From contig CANQCX010000030.1 of assembly GCA_947591115.1 (NCBI GenBank), positions 1-14,331 on the forward strand: DNA of 14,331 nucleotides. Reading direction: 5' to 3'. A program made the position numbers and the translations under genes. Positions 6,506-14,331 of the stretch are shown here, piece by piece. This stretch comes from an uncultured Lachnospiraceae bacterium (GTDB lineage Bacteria > Bacillota > Clostridia > Lachnospirales > Lachnospiraceae). The notes under the pieces were generated by a model. It searched no databases. It was not told the DNA's origin and saw nothing but the letters and a program-made list of their open reading frames with translations. How positions within the stretch are numbered: the first letter of the stretch is position 1; every line of letters begins with the position of its first letter.

Positions 6506-7378
6506 TTATTTTCGGATTTTTGCAATAATCTCTTCTTTTAATTCCAGCGCTTTGTCTTTGGTATGGCGGTTTGCCGTCTGAGAAACCAGCAGTGTAGAGA
6601 CATATCGGGAGGCGACGTCGTATTTGCCCAGACGAAACGCCATTTCCGCAAGCAGGATATCCATCGTATTCTGATCCATTCCGCAGATCGGATACAGCTC
6701 GGTCGCCATCGCTTTGCAGAACCCCTCATACGCCTGCTCATAAAACTCGCGCTCTTCCTTCCGCGCCACTTTCATGCTCTCCGCGTCGTCCTCGACTCCC
6801 TGTTTTTGAAGCTCCTCGCACTTGCTGCGGAACAGCCATGACAGCTTTAGGCAGGTATAGGCAATTTCGCTTGTGTGTCCCTTTTTGACGATCGTATTGT
6901 ACAGCGAAAGCTTGTAACGCTCGATCGTAGTATTATAGTCGTAAAACTTCTCTTCGGTGCCCAGCAGCTCCATTTCCTTCTGCGTCTGAAACTGCGCGCT
7001 GATATTCTCACGTATCAGCTTGCGCTGTACGGAGGATATATGCTCAAAGTAGCGGTTCATCGCCGTATAGCCGCAGTACGGGCAGGAAAGCACCTCGTAT
7101 TTTAAGGCGTCGATATACTGAAAGCGCGGACGCAGGTCTTTGTCCGGAGGCAGCCTCCTCAAGCGGGAATTTTTGATCGCTTTGTACGGAAACGGCTTAT
7201 CACATACCGGACAATTGATCATCTTATCCAGCAGAAAATCCTCCTCTTTTGGCGCCGCGGTCTCCTTTTTGACGCTTTCCTGAGTCTGACGCGGCTTGGA
7301 GTCCGACGTGTACAGATTCTCCATGTTCATTTCGTTGGTGTTGATTCCAAATTTTTCCAATCCTGATAATAATCCCAT
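6506..7378 (-). CDS. DUF2225 family protein (zinc-binding, unknown function)
   Basis: This 290-aa soluble protein matches the DUF2225 family of Firmicutes. An N-terminal linker of about 50 residues precedes a four-cysteine zinc site: CPVC (Cys56, Cys59) in MINCPVCDKPFPYKAIKNSR and CPYC (Cys99, Cys102) in YEVLSCPYCGYTAMNRYFE. The remaining ~185 residues are helical, with a tetratricopeptide-like look (ERYKLSLYNTIVKKG, AYTCLKLSWLFR, MAFRLGKYDVASRYVS). There is no signal peptide or membrane segment, so it should be cytoplasmic. The family has no agreed function. Its ATG is eight bases after the glnS TAG, with AGGTGG as ribosome binding site overlapping that stop, so it is translated from the same mRNA as glnS and the rhomboid-like gene. 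Confidence 0.88.
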   Translation of the reverse strand: MGLLSGLEKFGINTNEMNMENLYTSDSKPRQTQESVKKETAAPKEEDFLLDKMINCPVCDKPFPYKAIKNSRLRRLPPDKDLRPRFQYIDALKYEVLSCPYCGYTAMNRYFEHISSVQRKLIRENISAQFQTQKEMELLGTEEKFYDYNTTIERYKLSLYNTIVKKGHTSEIAYTCLKLSWLFRSKCEELQKQGVEDDAESMKVARKEEREFYEQAYEGFCKAMATELYPICGMDQNTMDILLAEMAFRLGKYDVASRYVSTLLVSQTANRHTKDKALELKEEIIAKIRK

Positions 7379-7386
7379 AATTCCAC

Positions 7387-9072
7387 CTATCCTTGATCTG
7401 CCGGTAATTTGAAGGAACTCTTTAAGGACACGATCCGGTTAAATACCGGCTGTCCCGGTTTCGAATCCTTGACGTCTGCACAGAAAAATCCCTGCCGTAC
7501 AAACTGAAAGCTGTCGTATGGCTTTGCTTCCATCAGCGCCGGCTCCGCGATGCAGCCGGACAGCACTGTCAGGGAATTCGGATTCAGATTCAGACTGCCG
7601 TCTTCATTATACACCCCAAGCGCCTCATCGACAATATTCTCATACAGCCGAACCGTCACTTTTTTCCCGTATTCCGCGCTTACCCAGTGAATGGTTCCCT
7701 TTACCTTCCTTCCGTCCGGACTGTTTCCGCCCCGAGAAGCCGGATCGTACGTACAGTGAATCTCCGTCACACGTCCGCTTTCATCTTTGACAAAACTTTC
7801 GCATTTGACAAAATAGGCGTTCATCAGGCGCACTTCATTTCCCGGGAACATGCGGAAATACTTCTTTGGCGGCTCCTCCATAAAATCCTCCCGCTCAATA
7901 TAAAGCTCCCGCGAGAAAGGCACCTGCCGGCTTCCAAGTTCCGGATTTTCCAGATTGTTGTCCACCGTAAGGTACTCTGTCTGTCCTTTCGGATAATTGT
8001 CAATGACGACTTTGACCGGATCCAGCACCGCCATCATGCGCGGACGCTTCATTTTTAAATCCTCGCGGATGCAGTATTCCAGCATGGCGTAATCGACAGA
8101 GCTGTTTGCCTTCGATACGCCGCACAGCTCTACAAAATTGCGGATGGACTCCGGCGTATAGCCGCGCCGGCGGAGCGCTGCGATACTGACCAGCCTCGGA
8201 TCGTCCCAGCCGTCTACAATGCCCTCCTCTACCAGCTTTTTGATATAACGCTTTCCGGTTACCACATTGGTCAGATACAGCTTGGCGAATTCGATCTGTT
8301 TCGGCGTACCGTTTTCGCCCTGTTTATACCCCAGCTCCGTTACTACCCAGTCGTACAACGGCCGGTGGTCTTCAAATTCCAGCGTGCAGATGGAGTGCGT
8401 GATCCCCTCGATGGCATCCTCGATCGGGTGCGCAAAATCATACATCGGGTAAATGCACCACTGATCTTTGGTATTGTGATGCGTCATATGCGCCACCCGA
8501 TATAAGATCGGATCCCGCATGTTGATATTGGAGGACGTCATATCGATTCTTGCGCGCAGAACCTTGCTTCCATCCTCGAATTTTCCGTTTTTCATATCTT
8601 CAAACAGCGCAAGGTTTTCCTCGACGGTGCGCTTTGCATAGGGATCTTCTTTTCCCGCCTCAGTCAGCGTCCCCCGATATTCCCGTATCTCCTCCGCGCT
8701 GAGATCCGAAACGTACGCCTTTCCTTTTTTGATCAGGCGGACCGCCGCCTCATACATCTGTTCGAAATAGTCCGAAGCGTAAAATAAATTGCCGTTCCAG
8801 TCCGCGCCAAGCCATTTCACATCCTCTAAAATGGACTCTACAAATTCCGTCCGCTCTTTGGTCGGATTCGTATCGTCAAAGCGGAAATGAAACTCTCCCC
8901 CGTATTTTTTTGCCAATCCGTAATTGAGCAGAATGGACTTGGCATGACCGATGTGCAGATAGCCGTTCGGCTCCGGCGGAAAACGCGTTTTGACTGTTTG
9001 GCAATATCCTTCGCTCAAATCCTTTTCTATGATCTGTTCAATAAAATTTCTGGAAACCGTTTCGTTTTCCAT
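7387..9072 (-). CDS. glnS: Glutaminyl-tRNA synthetase
   Basis: This 561-aa class I enzyme charges tRNA-Gln with glutamine in the cytoplasm. PPEPNGYLHIGHAKSI (HIGH at 40-43), FRFDDTNPTKE (64-74), CIYPMYDFAHPIEDAIEGITHS (206-227) and GWDDPRLVSIAALRRRGYTPESIR identify it as GlnRS rather than GluRS. The C-terminal half is the beta-barrel anticodon-binding region (from about residue 345, LDPVKVVIDNYPKG). The second class I signature, MSKR in E. coli GlnRS, reads VTGKR at 271-275, with the Lys kept. Most Firmicutes lack GlnRS and make Gln-tRNA through Glu-tRNA and GatCAB, so the gene was probably acquired by transfer in this lineage. It starts 24 bases after the rhomboid-like stop with GGAGG ten bases before the ATG, and lies in an operon with the genes on both sides. 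Confidence 0.97.
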   Translation of the reverse strand: MENETVSRNFIEQIIEKDLSEGYCQTVKTRFPPEPNGYLHIGHAKSILLNYGLAKKYGGEFHFRFDDTNPTKERTEFVESILEDVKWLGADWNGNLFYASDYFEQMYEAAVRLIKKGKAYVSDLSAEEIREYRGTLTEAGKEDPYAKRTVEENLALFEDMKNGKFEDGSKVLRARIDMTSSNINMRDPILYRVAHMTHHNTKDQWCIYPMYDFAHPIEDAIEGITHSICTLEFEDHRPLYDWVVTELGYKQGENGTPKQIEFAKLYLTNVVTGKRYIKKLVEEGIVDGWDDPRLVSIAALRRRGYTPESIRNFVELCGVSKANSSVDYAMLEYCIREDLKMKRPRMMAVLDPVKVVIDNYPKGQTEYLTVDNNLENPELGSRQVPFSRELYIEREDFMEEPPKKYFRMFPGNEVRLMNAYFVKCESFVKDESGRVTEIHCTYDPASRGGNSPDGRKVKGTIHWVSAEYGKKVTVRLYENIVDEALGVYNEDGSLNLNPNSLTVLSGCIAEPALMEAKPYDSFQFVRQGFFCADVKDSKPGQPVFNRIVSLKSSFKLPADQG

Positions 9073-9096
9073 CCTTTGTTATCCTCCTCGTCTCTC

Positions 9097-9948
9097 TTAT
9101 CGCTTGATATGCTGATGACTGTAAATATGATTTTCACAGTATTCATAATTTCCCGCACATTTGGAGCAGAAACGGAAGCTCAGATTCGGATCGTCTAACT
9201 CCGTCCGTCCGCATATTGCGCATTTGTGCCTTGCAATGCCCGAACCCGGGCGCGGTTCATGAAACTGCGCGTGAAACTCCTTCTGGCGTTTCCGGTGCTT
9301 TCTGGATATGCGCGGTTTGGAAAAGACAAAAAACAAAACCAGATTAACGATCGCAAAAATGATCTCCGTACTGTAAACAAAGCCGATGGACATCCTTCCG
9401 AACATGGCTCCCATGCGGAAATAGGTATAGATCTCATATCCCAGATCTACGACGTAGATCAAAAGCATCCATTTCATTTTGAGCGGAAGCACAAACCAGA
9501 GCCGGACTTCCGCATCCGGCATACAGATCGCCAGCGCCATAAACATCGACAGCAATATATAATAGGTAGAAAGATATACCGGCATTCGGGTAAACGCATA
9601 GACCAGTATGCCCCCGATGTCGCTCAGCAGGATCCCGCCGAGGATATATACGTTCATCTTAAAGGTTCCGATGAACATTTCCAGCGTCTGCCCCATCGGA
9701 ATCAGGCAGAGCAGAAAGATCGCCGTTAGAAAAATGTTGCCGGAGGGCGGCGTACAAAAAATCCATGTGACCAGCCGCCAGATCTGTCCATGCAGGATGC
9801 TCGCCGCCGAAAATCCCAGATAATCCGCCAGCTTCGGAAGCGCAAAACCGATGATATAGCCGATCGCAATTGCAAAGACCAAATAACGGTTCATATTGGG
9901 AACGGCATATTTTCCCCACTTTTTTTCCAATTTGTCCATCCAACTCAT
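9097..9948 (-). CDS. Rhomboid-fold integral membrane protein with C-terminal zinc ribbon, probably non-catalytic
   Basis: From the start chosen here the protein has 283 residues. About six membrane segments lie between residues 22 and 210. LHGQIWRLVTW (52-62) matches the rhomboid loop, and LIPMGQTLEMFIGTFKMNVYILGG (82-105) matches the rhomboid ExxxG...Y pattern. The serine-protease motif GxSG and the His in a later helix are missing; the corresponding region reads YLSTYYILLSMFMALA. After a basic linker (KPRISRKHRKRQKE) comes a Cys-rich end: C243xxC246, C261xxC264, Cys271 and His274, His278 and His280, likely a zinc ribbon on the cytoplasmic side. An ATG seven codons earlier (9969) has no ribosome binding site and lies only about 15 bases from the predicted transcription start, whereas AGAGG precedes the 9948 ATG by seven bases. 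I recognise this as a family common in Lachnospiraceae; its role is unknown. Confidence 0.8.
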   Translation of the reverse strand: MSWMDKLEKKWGKYAVPNMNRYLVFAIAIGYIIGFALPKLADYLGFSAASILHGQIWRLVTWIFCTPPSGNIFLTAIFLLCLIPMGQTLEMFIGTFKMNVYILGGILLSDIGGILVYAFTRMPVYLSTYYILLSMFMALAICMPDAEVRLWFVLPLKMKWMLLIYVVDLGYEIYTYFRMGAMFGRMSIGFVYSTEIIFAIVNLVLFFVFSKPRISRKHRKRQKEFHAQFHEPRPGSGIARHKCAICGRTELDDPNLSFRFCSKCAGNYEYCENHIYSHQHIKR

Positions 9949-9990
9949 AAAAAAACCTCTGTCTATCATATATTTAAAACGACTAAACCT

Positions 9991-10018
9991 ATTATACGTT
10001 TTTATAGAATTTTGTCAA
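9991..10018 (-). promoter_or_regulatory. Sigma-A promoter with perfect hexamers for the rhomboid-like/glnS/DUF2225 operon
   Basis: TTGACA (10018-10013) and TATAAT (9996-9991) both match consensus fully and are 16 bases apart. Transcription would begin near 9984, giving a leader of about 35 bases before the ATG at 9948. The spacer is one base shorter than the optimum. Confidence 0.85.
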
Positions 10019-10061
10019 CGCGCCCCTTGCTTCTTTTCCAATTCTTTAGAAATAGTTACCA

Positions 10062-10090
10062 TTGTTTTTTGTCATTTCGTGTCGTATAAT
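10062..10090 (+). promoter_or_regulatory. Predicted promoter of the activase/dehydratase fusion gene
   Basis: A perfect TATAAT (10085-10090) lies 17 bases behind a weak TTGTTT (10062-10067; only TTG fits). Transcription would start near 10097, about 20 bases before the ATG, leaving room for the GGAGG at 10106-10110. It is back to back with the glnS operon promoter, and the two -35 elements are about 43 bases apart. I see no clear operator between them. Confidence 0.65.
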
Positions 10091-10117
10091 GAATCGTGTT
10101 TCAATGGAGGATGATCT

Positions 10118-13100
10118 ATGCAAAACGATTTTTTACATAAACTTGGAATTGATATTGGCTCTACGACGGTAAAGGTAGCCGTTTTGGACCAAGAGGACAA
10201 CCTTCTTTTTTCCGATTATGAGCGGCATTTTGCCAATATCCGCGAAACCTTGTCCGACCTTTTGGGCAAGGCATACGCCAAACTGGGCGATTTAAACATC
10301 GCTCCGATGATTACCGGCTCCGGCGGACTGACGCTGGCCAATCATCTGGAGATTCCGTTCGTGCAGGAGGTAATCTCCGTTTCTACGGCGCTGCAGCATT
10401 ACGCTCCGCAGACGGACGTCGCCATCGAGCTGGGCGGCGAGGACGCCAAAATCATCTATTTTGAGAACGGCAATGTCGAACAGCGGATGAACGGAATCTG
10501 CGCCGGAGGAACCGGCTCCTTCATCGACCAGATGGCGGCCCTGATCCAGACCGATGCATCCGGATTAAACGAATATGCCAAAAACTACAAGGCAATCTAT
10601 CCGATCGCCGCACGCTGCGGCGTATTTGCCAAAACCGATATCCAACCCCTGATCAATGAAGGCGCCACCCGAGAGGATCTGTCGGCCTCCATCTTTCAGG
10701 CAGTGGTCAACCAGACGATCAGCGGACTGGCATGCGGAAAACCCATCCGCGGGCATGTCGCTTTTCTGGGCGGTCCGCTCCACTTTCTGTCCGAATTAAA
10801 ACAGGCTTTTATCCGTACGCTGAATCTGGACGCGGAACATGCCATTACTCCGGAAAATTCCCACCTGTTTGCCGCTATCGGTTCCGCTTTGAATTATAAA
10901 GAAGATACCGTTACTACGCTGGAAAGTCTGGTGCGCCGGCTTTCTTCCGATATTCATATGGAATTCGAGGTAGCGCGTCTGGAGCCACTGTTCGCAGACA
11001 AGGAGGCTTATGATGCGTTTGCCGCGCGCCACAGCAGCAGCCATGTGCAGACGGCGGAGCTTTCCTCTTATGAGGGAAACTGCTATCTGGGAATCGACGC
11101 CGGCTCTACGACGACAAAAGTCGCGCTTGTGGCGGAAAACGGCTCGCTTTTATATTCCTTTTACAGCAACAACAACGGCAGTCCGCTTGCTACCGCGATC
11201 AAATCCATTCAGGAAATCTATGCCAAGCTGCCGCCAAAAGCGCAGATCGTACGCTCCTGCTCGACCGGATACGGGGAGGCGCTTCTAAAAGCCGCCCTGA
11301 TGCTGGACGAAGGAGAAGTGGAAACCGTCGCCCACTACTATGCCGCCGCGTTTTTTGACGCTAAGGTTGACTGTATTCTGGACATCGGCGGTCAGGATAT
11401 GAAATGCATCAAGATTAAAAACCAGACGGTAGATTCCGTTCAGTTAAACGAGGCTTGCTCCTCCGGCTGCGGTTCTTTTATTGAGACGTTTGCCAAAAGC
11501 CTTAATTTTTCCGTACAGGATTTTGCCAAAGAGGCTTTATTTGCCCAAAATCCCATCGATCTGGGAACACGCTGTACGGTATTTATGAATTCCAAAGTAA
11601 AACAAGCGCAGAAGGAGGGCGCAAGCGTCGCCGATATTTCCGCCGGTCTTGCTTATTCCGTTATCAAAAACGCATTGTTTAAAGTAATCAAGCTTTCCGA
11701 CGCAAAGGATCTCGGAGAAAATATCGTCGTACAGGGCGGTACTTTTTATAACGACGCCGTTTTGCGCAGTCTGGAAAAAATTGCGGGCGTACAGGTAACC
11801 CGTCCGGATATTGCCGGAATCATGGGCGCTTTCGGCGCCGCTTTGATCGCGCGGGAACGCTACGAAGACGGCCAGAAGACAAGCATGCTGACGATCGAGC
11901 AGATCAACGAGCTGACCTACCACACAAAGCTGGCACGTTGTCAGGGCTGCACCAACCACTGTCTTCTGACGATCAATAAATTTTCGGACAACCGGCAGTT
12001 TATTACCGGAAACCGCTGCGAACGCGGTCTTGGAAAAGAAAAAAACAAAGAAAATATTCCGAACCTGTTTGAATACAAAAATAAAAGGCTGTTTGAATAT
12101 CCGGTGCTTTCTCCAAAGGAGGCGCGTCGGGGAACGGTCGGTCTGCCGCGCGTTTTGAACATCTACGAAAATTATCCGTTTTGGGCGGCGTTTTTTACCA
12201 AACTGGGATTTTCCGTCGTGCTTTCGCCGCAGTCCACCCGAAAGATCTACGAGCTTGGCATTGAATCCATTCCAAGCGAGTCGGAATGCTATCCGGCGAA
12301 GCTGGCTCATGGTCATGTGGCATGGCTGATTCATCGAAATGTCGATTTTATTTTTTATCCTGCCGTTCCGTATGAGCGGAACGAGTTTCCGGATGCAAAC
12401 AACCACTACAACTGTCCGATCGTGACGTCGTACTCGGAAAATATCAAAAATAACGTAGAAGAAATTACCAGCGGAAAAGTCCGTTTCCTCAATCCGTTTA
12501 TGGCATTTACCTGCGAGGAAACGCTTTCCCAGCAATTAATCGAAACCTTTACCAAAGAATTCCACATTCCGGAGGACGAGATACGGGATGCGGTTTCCGA
12601 AGGCTGGAAGGAGCTGGAGGCGATGCGCCTGACCATGCAGCATAAGGGCGAGGAGGTACTCCGCTACATGGAAGAAAACGGCCGCAGGGGAATCGTGCTT
12701 GCGGGACGCCCTTACCATATCGATCCGGAGATCAATCATGGAATTCCGGAGCTGATTAACTCCTATGGGATCTGTGTGCTGACCGAGGATTCCGTTTCCC
12801 ATTTGGGACATCTGGAACGCCCGCTGATCGTCATGGATCAATGGATGTACCATTCCCGTCTGTACTCCGCCGCCAACTATGTGAAAACGCGGGACGATCT
12901 GGATCTGATCCAGCTCAATTCCTTCGGCTGCGGACTGGACGCCGTTACGACCGACTGCGTAAGCGATATTCTGACGGGTTCCGGCAAAATCTACACCTGC
13001 TTAAAGATCGACGAGGTCAACAATCTGGGCGCGGCGCGCATCCGGATCCGCTCTCTTTTGTCCGCGCTGCGCGTCAAAGAGCGCAAACAGGAAAAACGCG

Positions 13101-14331
13101 CCATCCGGCCGGCCAATTACGAACGCGTGATCTTTACCGAGGACATGCGGCGGGATTACACCATTATCTGTCCGCAGATGTCGCCGATCCATTTTGACCT
13201 GCTGCTTCCGGCGTTTCGGGCATCCGGCTACAACATGGTCATTCCGGACATTCCTGCCAGAGAATGCGTGGACGTGGGACTCAAATACGTCAACAACGAC
13301 GCCTGCTACCCTTCTTTGATCGTCATTGGACAGATCATGAGCGCGGTATTGTCGGGCAGATACGATATGACGCGGACTGCCATCCTCATATCCCAGACGG
13401 GCGGCGGCTGCCGCGCGACCAATTACATCGGTTTCATCCGCCGCGCGCTGAACAAGGCCGGTTATCCGGATGTTCCGGTCATTTCCATTAATATGGTTGG
13501 TCTGGAAAAGAACCCGGGGTTCCGTCTGACGCCGAAGCTGATTCAGCATGGCTTGTACGCGCTGGAATTCGGCGATATCTTCATGCGCTGTCTTTACCGC
13601 GTGCGCCCGTATGAAGCCGTATCCGGCTCCGCAAATGCGCTGCATGAGAAATGGAAAAAACGCTGCATCGCTTTTATTACGCAGGATAAATTTTTATCGC
13701 ATCGGAAATTCAAAAAAATGTGCCGCGAGATCATCCGCGATTTTGACCGGCTTCCGATGACGGAGGAAAAGAAACCGCGTGTCGGCGTAGTCGGGGAGAT
13801 CCTTGTCAAATTCCTGCCCGCCGCCAACAACTATATCGTAGATTTGTTAGAGGCCGAGGGCGCGGAGGCTGTCGTACCGGATCTGACCGATTTCCTGCTG
13901 TACTGCTGCTATAACCAGAATTTCAAAACCGAATATCTGGGAGGGACCAAAAAAGCGCAGCGCATCAACAACCTGCTGATCCGTTTCTTTGAGTGGCTGC
14001 GGAAGGCCGCAAGGGATGAATTAAAAAAGAGCCGGCATTTTGAGCCGACCGCTTACATTGACGATCTTGCAAAGCTCGCAAGTCCGATCGTTTCCTGCGG
14101 AAACCAGACGGGCGAGGGATGGTTTTTGACCGGAGAAATGTTAGAGCTGATCCATCAGGGCGCGAACAATATCATCTGCGCCCAGCCGTTTGCCTGCCTT
14201 CCGAATCACATTGTCGGAAAGGGCGTTATCAAGGAGATCCGCCACGAATTTCCGGAGGCGAATATCGTAGCCATCGACTACGATCCAGGCGCTTCGGAGG
14301 TCAATCAGCTAAACCGTATCAAGCTCATGCT
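10118..14331 (+). CDS. Giant 2-hydroxyacyl-CoA dehydratase activase/dehydratase fusion protein (BcrAD/BadFG-type domains plus DUF2229), 3' end cut by window
   Basis: The frame is open for 1,404 codons to the window end. Two ASKHA ATPase (activase) domains come first. Domain one has KLGIDIGSTTVK (8-19), IELGGEDAK (103-111) and cysteines Cys128 (CAGGTGS) and Cys167. Domain two has YLGIDAGSTTTK (from 323), DIGGQDMK (422-429), Cys447 (NEACSSGCGS) and Cys486 (RCTVF). In activases such as HgdC the two equivalent Cys bind a [4Fe-4S] cluster between subunits. A Cys motif follows (C608xxC611xxxC615 and Cys634), then a DUF2229 region from about 670 with SESECYPAKLAHGH (Cys724), and dehydratase-like segments with NNDACYPS (Cys1063) and SQTGGGCRATNY (Cys1098). 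The last residues seen, DYDPGASEVNQLNRIKLML, are typical of the family's end region, so little is missing. The ATG at 10118 has GGAGG seven bases upstream. Family members may be ATP-driven electron-transfer enzymes; the substrate is unknown. Confidence 0.92.
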   Translation, partial: MQNDFLHKLGIDIGSTTVKVAVLDQEDNLLFSDYERHFANIRETLSDLLGKAYAKLGDLNIAPMITGSGGLTLANHLEIPFVQEVISVSTALQHYAPQTDVAIELGGEDAKIIYFENGNVEQRMNGICAGGTGSFIDQMAALIQTDASGLNEYAKNYKAIYPIAARCGVFAKTDIQPLINEGATREDLSASIFQAVVNQTISGLACGKPIRGHVAFLGGPLHFLSELKQAFIRTLNLDAEHAITPENSHLFAAIGSALNYKEDTVTTLESLVRRLSSDIHMEFEVARLEPLFADKEAYDAFAARHSSSHVQTAELSSYEGNCYLGIDAGSTTTKVALVAENGSLLYSFYSNNNGSPLATAIKSIQEIYAKLPPKAQIVRSCSTGYGEALLKAALMLDEGEVETVAHYYAAAFFDAKVDCILDIGGQDMKCIKIKNQTVDSVQLNEACSSGCGSFIETFAKSLNFSVQDFAKEALFAQNPIDLGTRCTVFMNSKVKQAQKEGASVADISAGLAYSVIKNALFKVIKLSDAKDLGENIVVQGGTFYNDAVLRSLEKIAGVQVTRPDIAGIMGAFGAALIARERYEDGQKTSMLTIEQINELTYHTKLARCQGCTNHCLLTINKFSDNRQFITGNRCERGLGKEKNKENIPNLFEYKNKRLFEYPVLSPKEARRGTVGLPRVLNIYENYPFWAAFFTKLGFSVVLSPQSTRKIYELGIESIPSESECYPAKLAHGHVAWLIHRNVDFIFYPAVPYERNEFPDANNHYNCPIVTSYSENIKNNVEEITSGKVRFLNPFMAFTCEETLSQQLIETFTKEFHIPEDEIRDAVSEGWKELEAMRLTMQHKGEEVLRYMEENGRRGIVLAGRPYHIDPEINHGIPELINSYGICVLTEDSVSHLGHLERPLIVMDQWMYHSRLYSAANYVKTRDDLDLIQLNSFGCGLDAVTTDCVSDILTGSGKIYTCLKIDEVNNLGAARIRIRSLLSALRVKERKQEKRAIRPANYERVIFTEDMRRDYTIICPQMSPIHFDLLLPAFRASGYNMVIPDIPARECVDVGLKYVNNDACYPSLIVIGQIMSAVLSGRYDMTRTAILISQTGGGCRATNYIGFIRRALNKAGYPDVPVISINMVGLEKNPGFRLTPKLIQHGLYALEFGDIFMRCLYRVRPYEAVSGSANALHEKWKKRCIAFITQDKFLSHRKFKKMCREIIRDFDRLPMTEEKKPRVGVVGEILVKFLPAANNYIVDLLEAEGAEAVVPDLTDFLLYCCYNQNFKTEYLGGTKKAQRINNLLIRFFEWLRKAARDELKKSRHFEPTAYIDDLAKLASPIVSCGNQTGEGWFLTGEMLELIHQGANNIICAQPFACLPNHIVGKGVIKEIRHEFPEANIVAIDYDPGASEVNQLNRIKLM

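Noticed and set aside
9949..9969. Upstream in-frame ATG of the rhomboid-like gene as the start
   Set aside because: It lacks a ribosome binding site and would leave only about 15 bases of leader from a perfect promoter; the ATG at 9948 has AGAGG at good spacing.
11537..12535. 332-codon minus-strand open frame
   Set aside because: It is antisense to the activase/dehydratase fusion, whose + frame has continuous conserved motifs through the same stretch.
13001..13645. 214-codon minus-strand open frame
   Set aside because: It is antisense to the dehydratase-like region containing NNDACYPS and SQTGGGCRATNY and has no family features.
1..14331. CRISPR arrays, tRNA/rRNA genes, insertion sequences, phage genes or toxin-antitoxin pairs
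   Set aside because: I saw no direct repeat series, cloverleaf-like segment, transposase or integrase motif, or other defence or mobile gene; nearly all bases are taken up by chromosomal genes with short gaps.

Overview
The window looks like a chromosomal segment from a Gram-positive anaerobe of the Clostridia, most likely Lachnospiraceae. This rests on the gene order around rplS and rnhB (signal peptidase, RbgA, RNase HII, stand-alone FliK-like and FlhB-like proteins, YraN), the strong GGAGG-type ribosome binding sites, a bacterial GlnRS, and a very long activase/dehydratase fusion typical of anaerobic Firmicutes. I see no phage, transposon, CRISPR, rRNA or tRNA.

Layout. Positions 1-6387 (minus strand) hold a tightly packed series. 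Read in the direction of transcription it is rplS (L19), a five-helix CmpB-like membrane protein, a signal peptidase I-like protein, rbgA/ylqF (GTPase for 50S assembly), rnhB (RNase HII), a FliK-like protein, a FlhB C-domain-like protein, yraN and pgeF (cut by the window start). A promoter with an extended -10 and an ~80-nt leader precede rplS. A good intrinsic terminator follows rplS, so the genes behind it probably depend on read-through or on a promoter I did not find. Positions 6506-9948 (minus strand) hold a second operon: a rhomboid-fold membrane protein with a zinc ribbon, glnS, then a DUF2225 protein. It starts from a promoter with perfect TTGACA and TATAAT hexamers. Divergently from the same ~170-bp gap, a +-strand gene of more than 1,404 codons runs off the window end. 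It fuses two 2-hydroxyacyl-CoA dehydratase activase domains to dehydratase-like domains.

How the genes fit together. The minus-strand genes serve translation (L19, GlnRS), ribosome assembly (RbgA), nucleic-acid upkeep (RNase HII, YraN), envelope functions (CmpB-like, signal peptidase-like, PgeF) and an unexplained pair related to flagellar export proteins. Most gaps are 4-26 nt with the ribosome binding site on or beside the upstream stop codon, so co-expression is likely.

The most notable observation is that the signal peptidase I homologue lacks both catalytic residues. The Ser of the usual S-M-x-P-T motif is Ala56, and the Lys of the usual V-K-R-V motif is Arg100, while the rest of the fold, including the GDNRNNSEDSR box, is kept. 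It therefore looks like a maintained pseudoprotease rather than a decayed gene. Other points worth a second look are the FliK-like/FlhB-like pair away from any flagellar cluster, the non-catalytic rhomboid relative in the glnS operon, and a variant class I signature in GlnRS.
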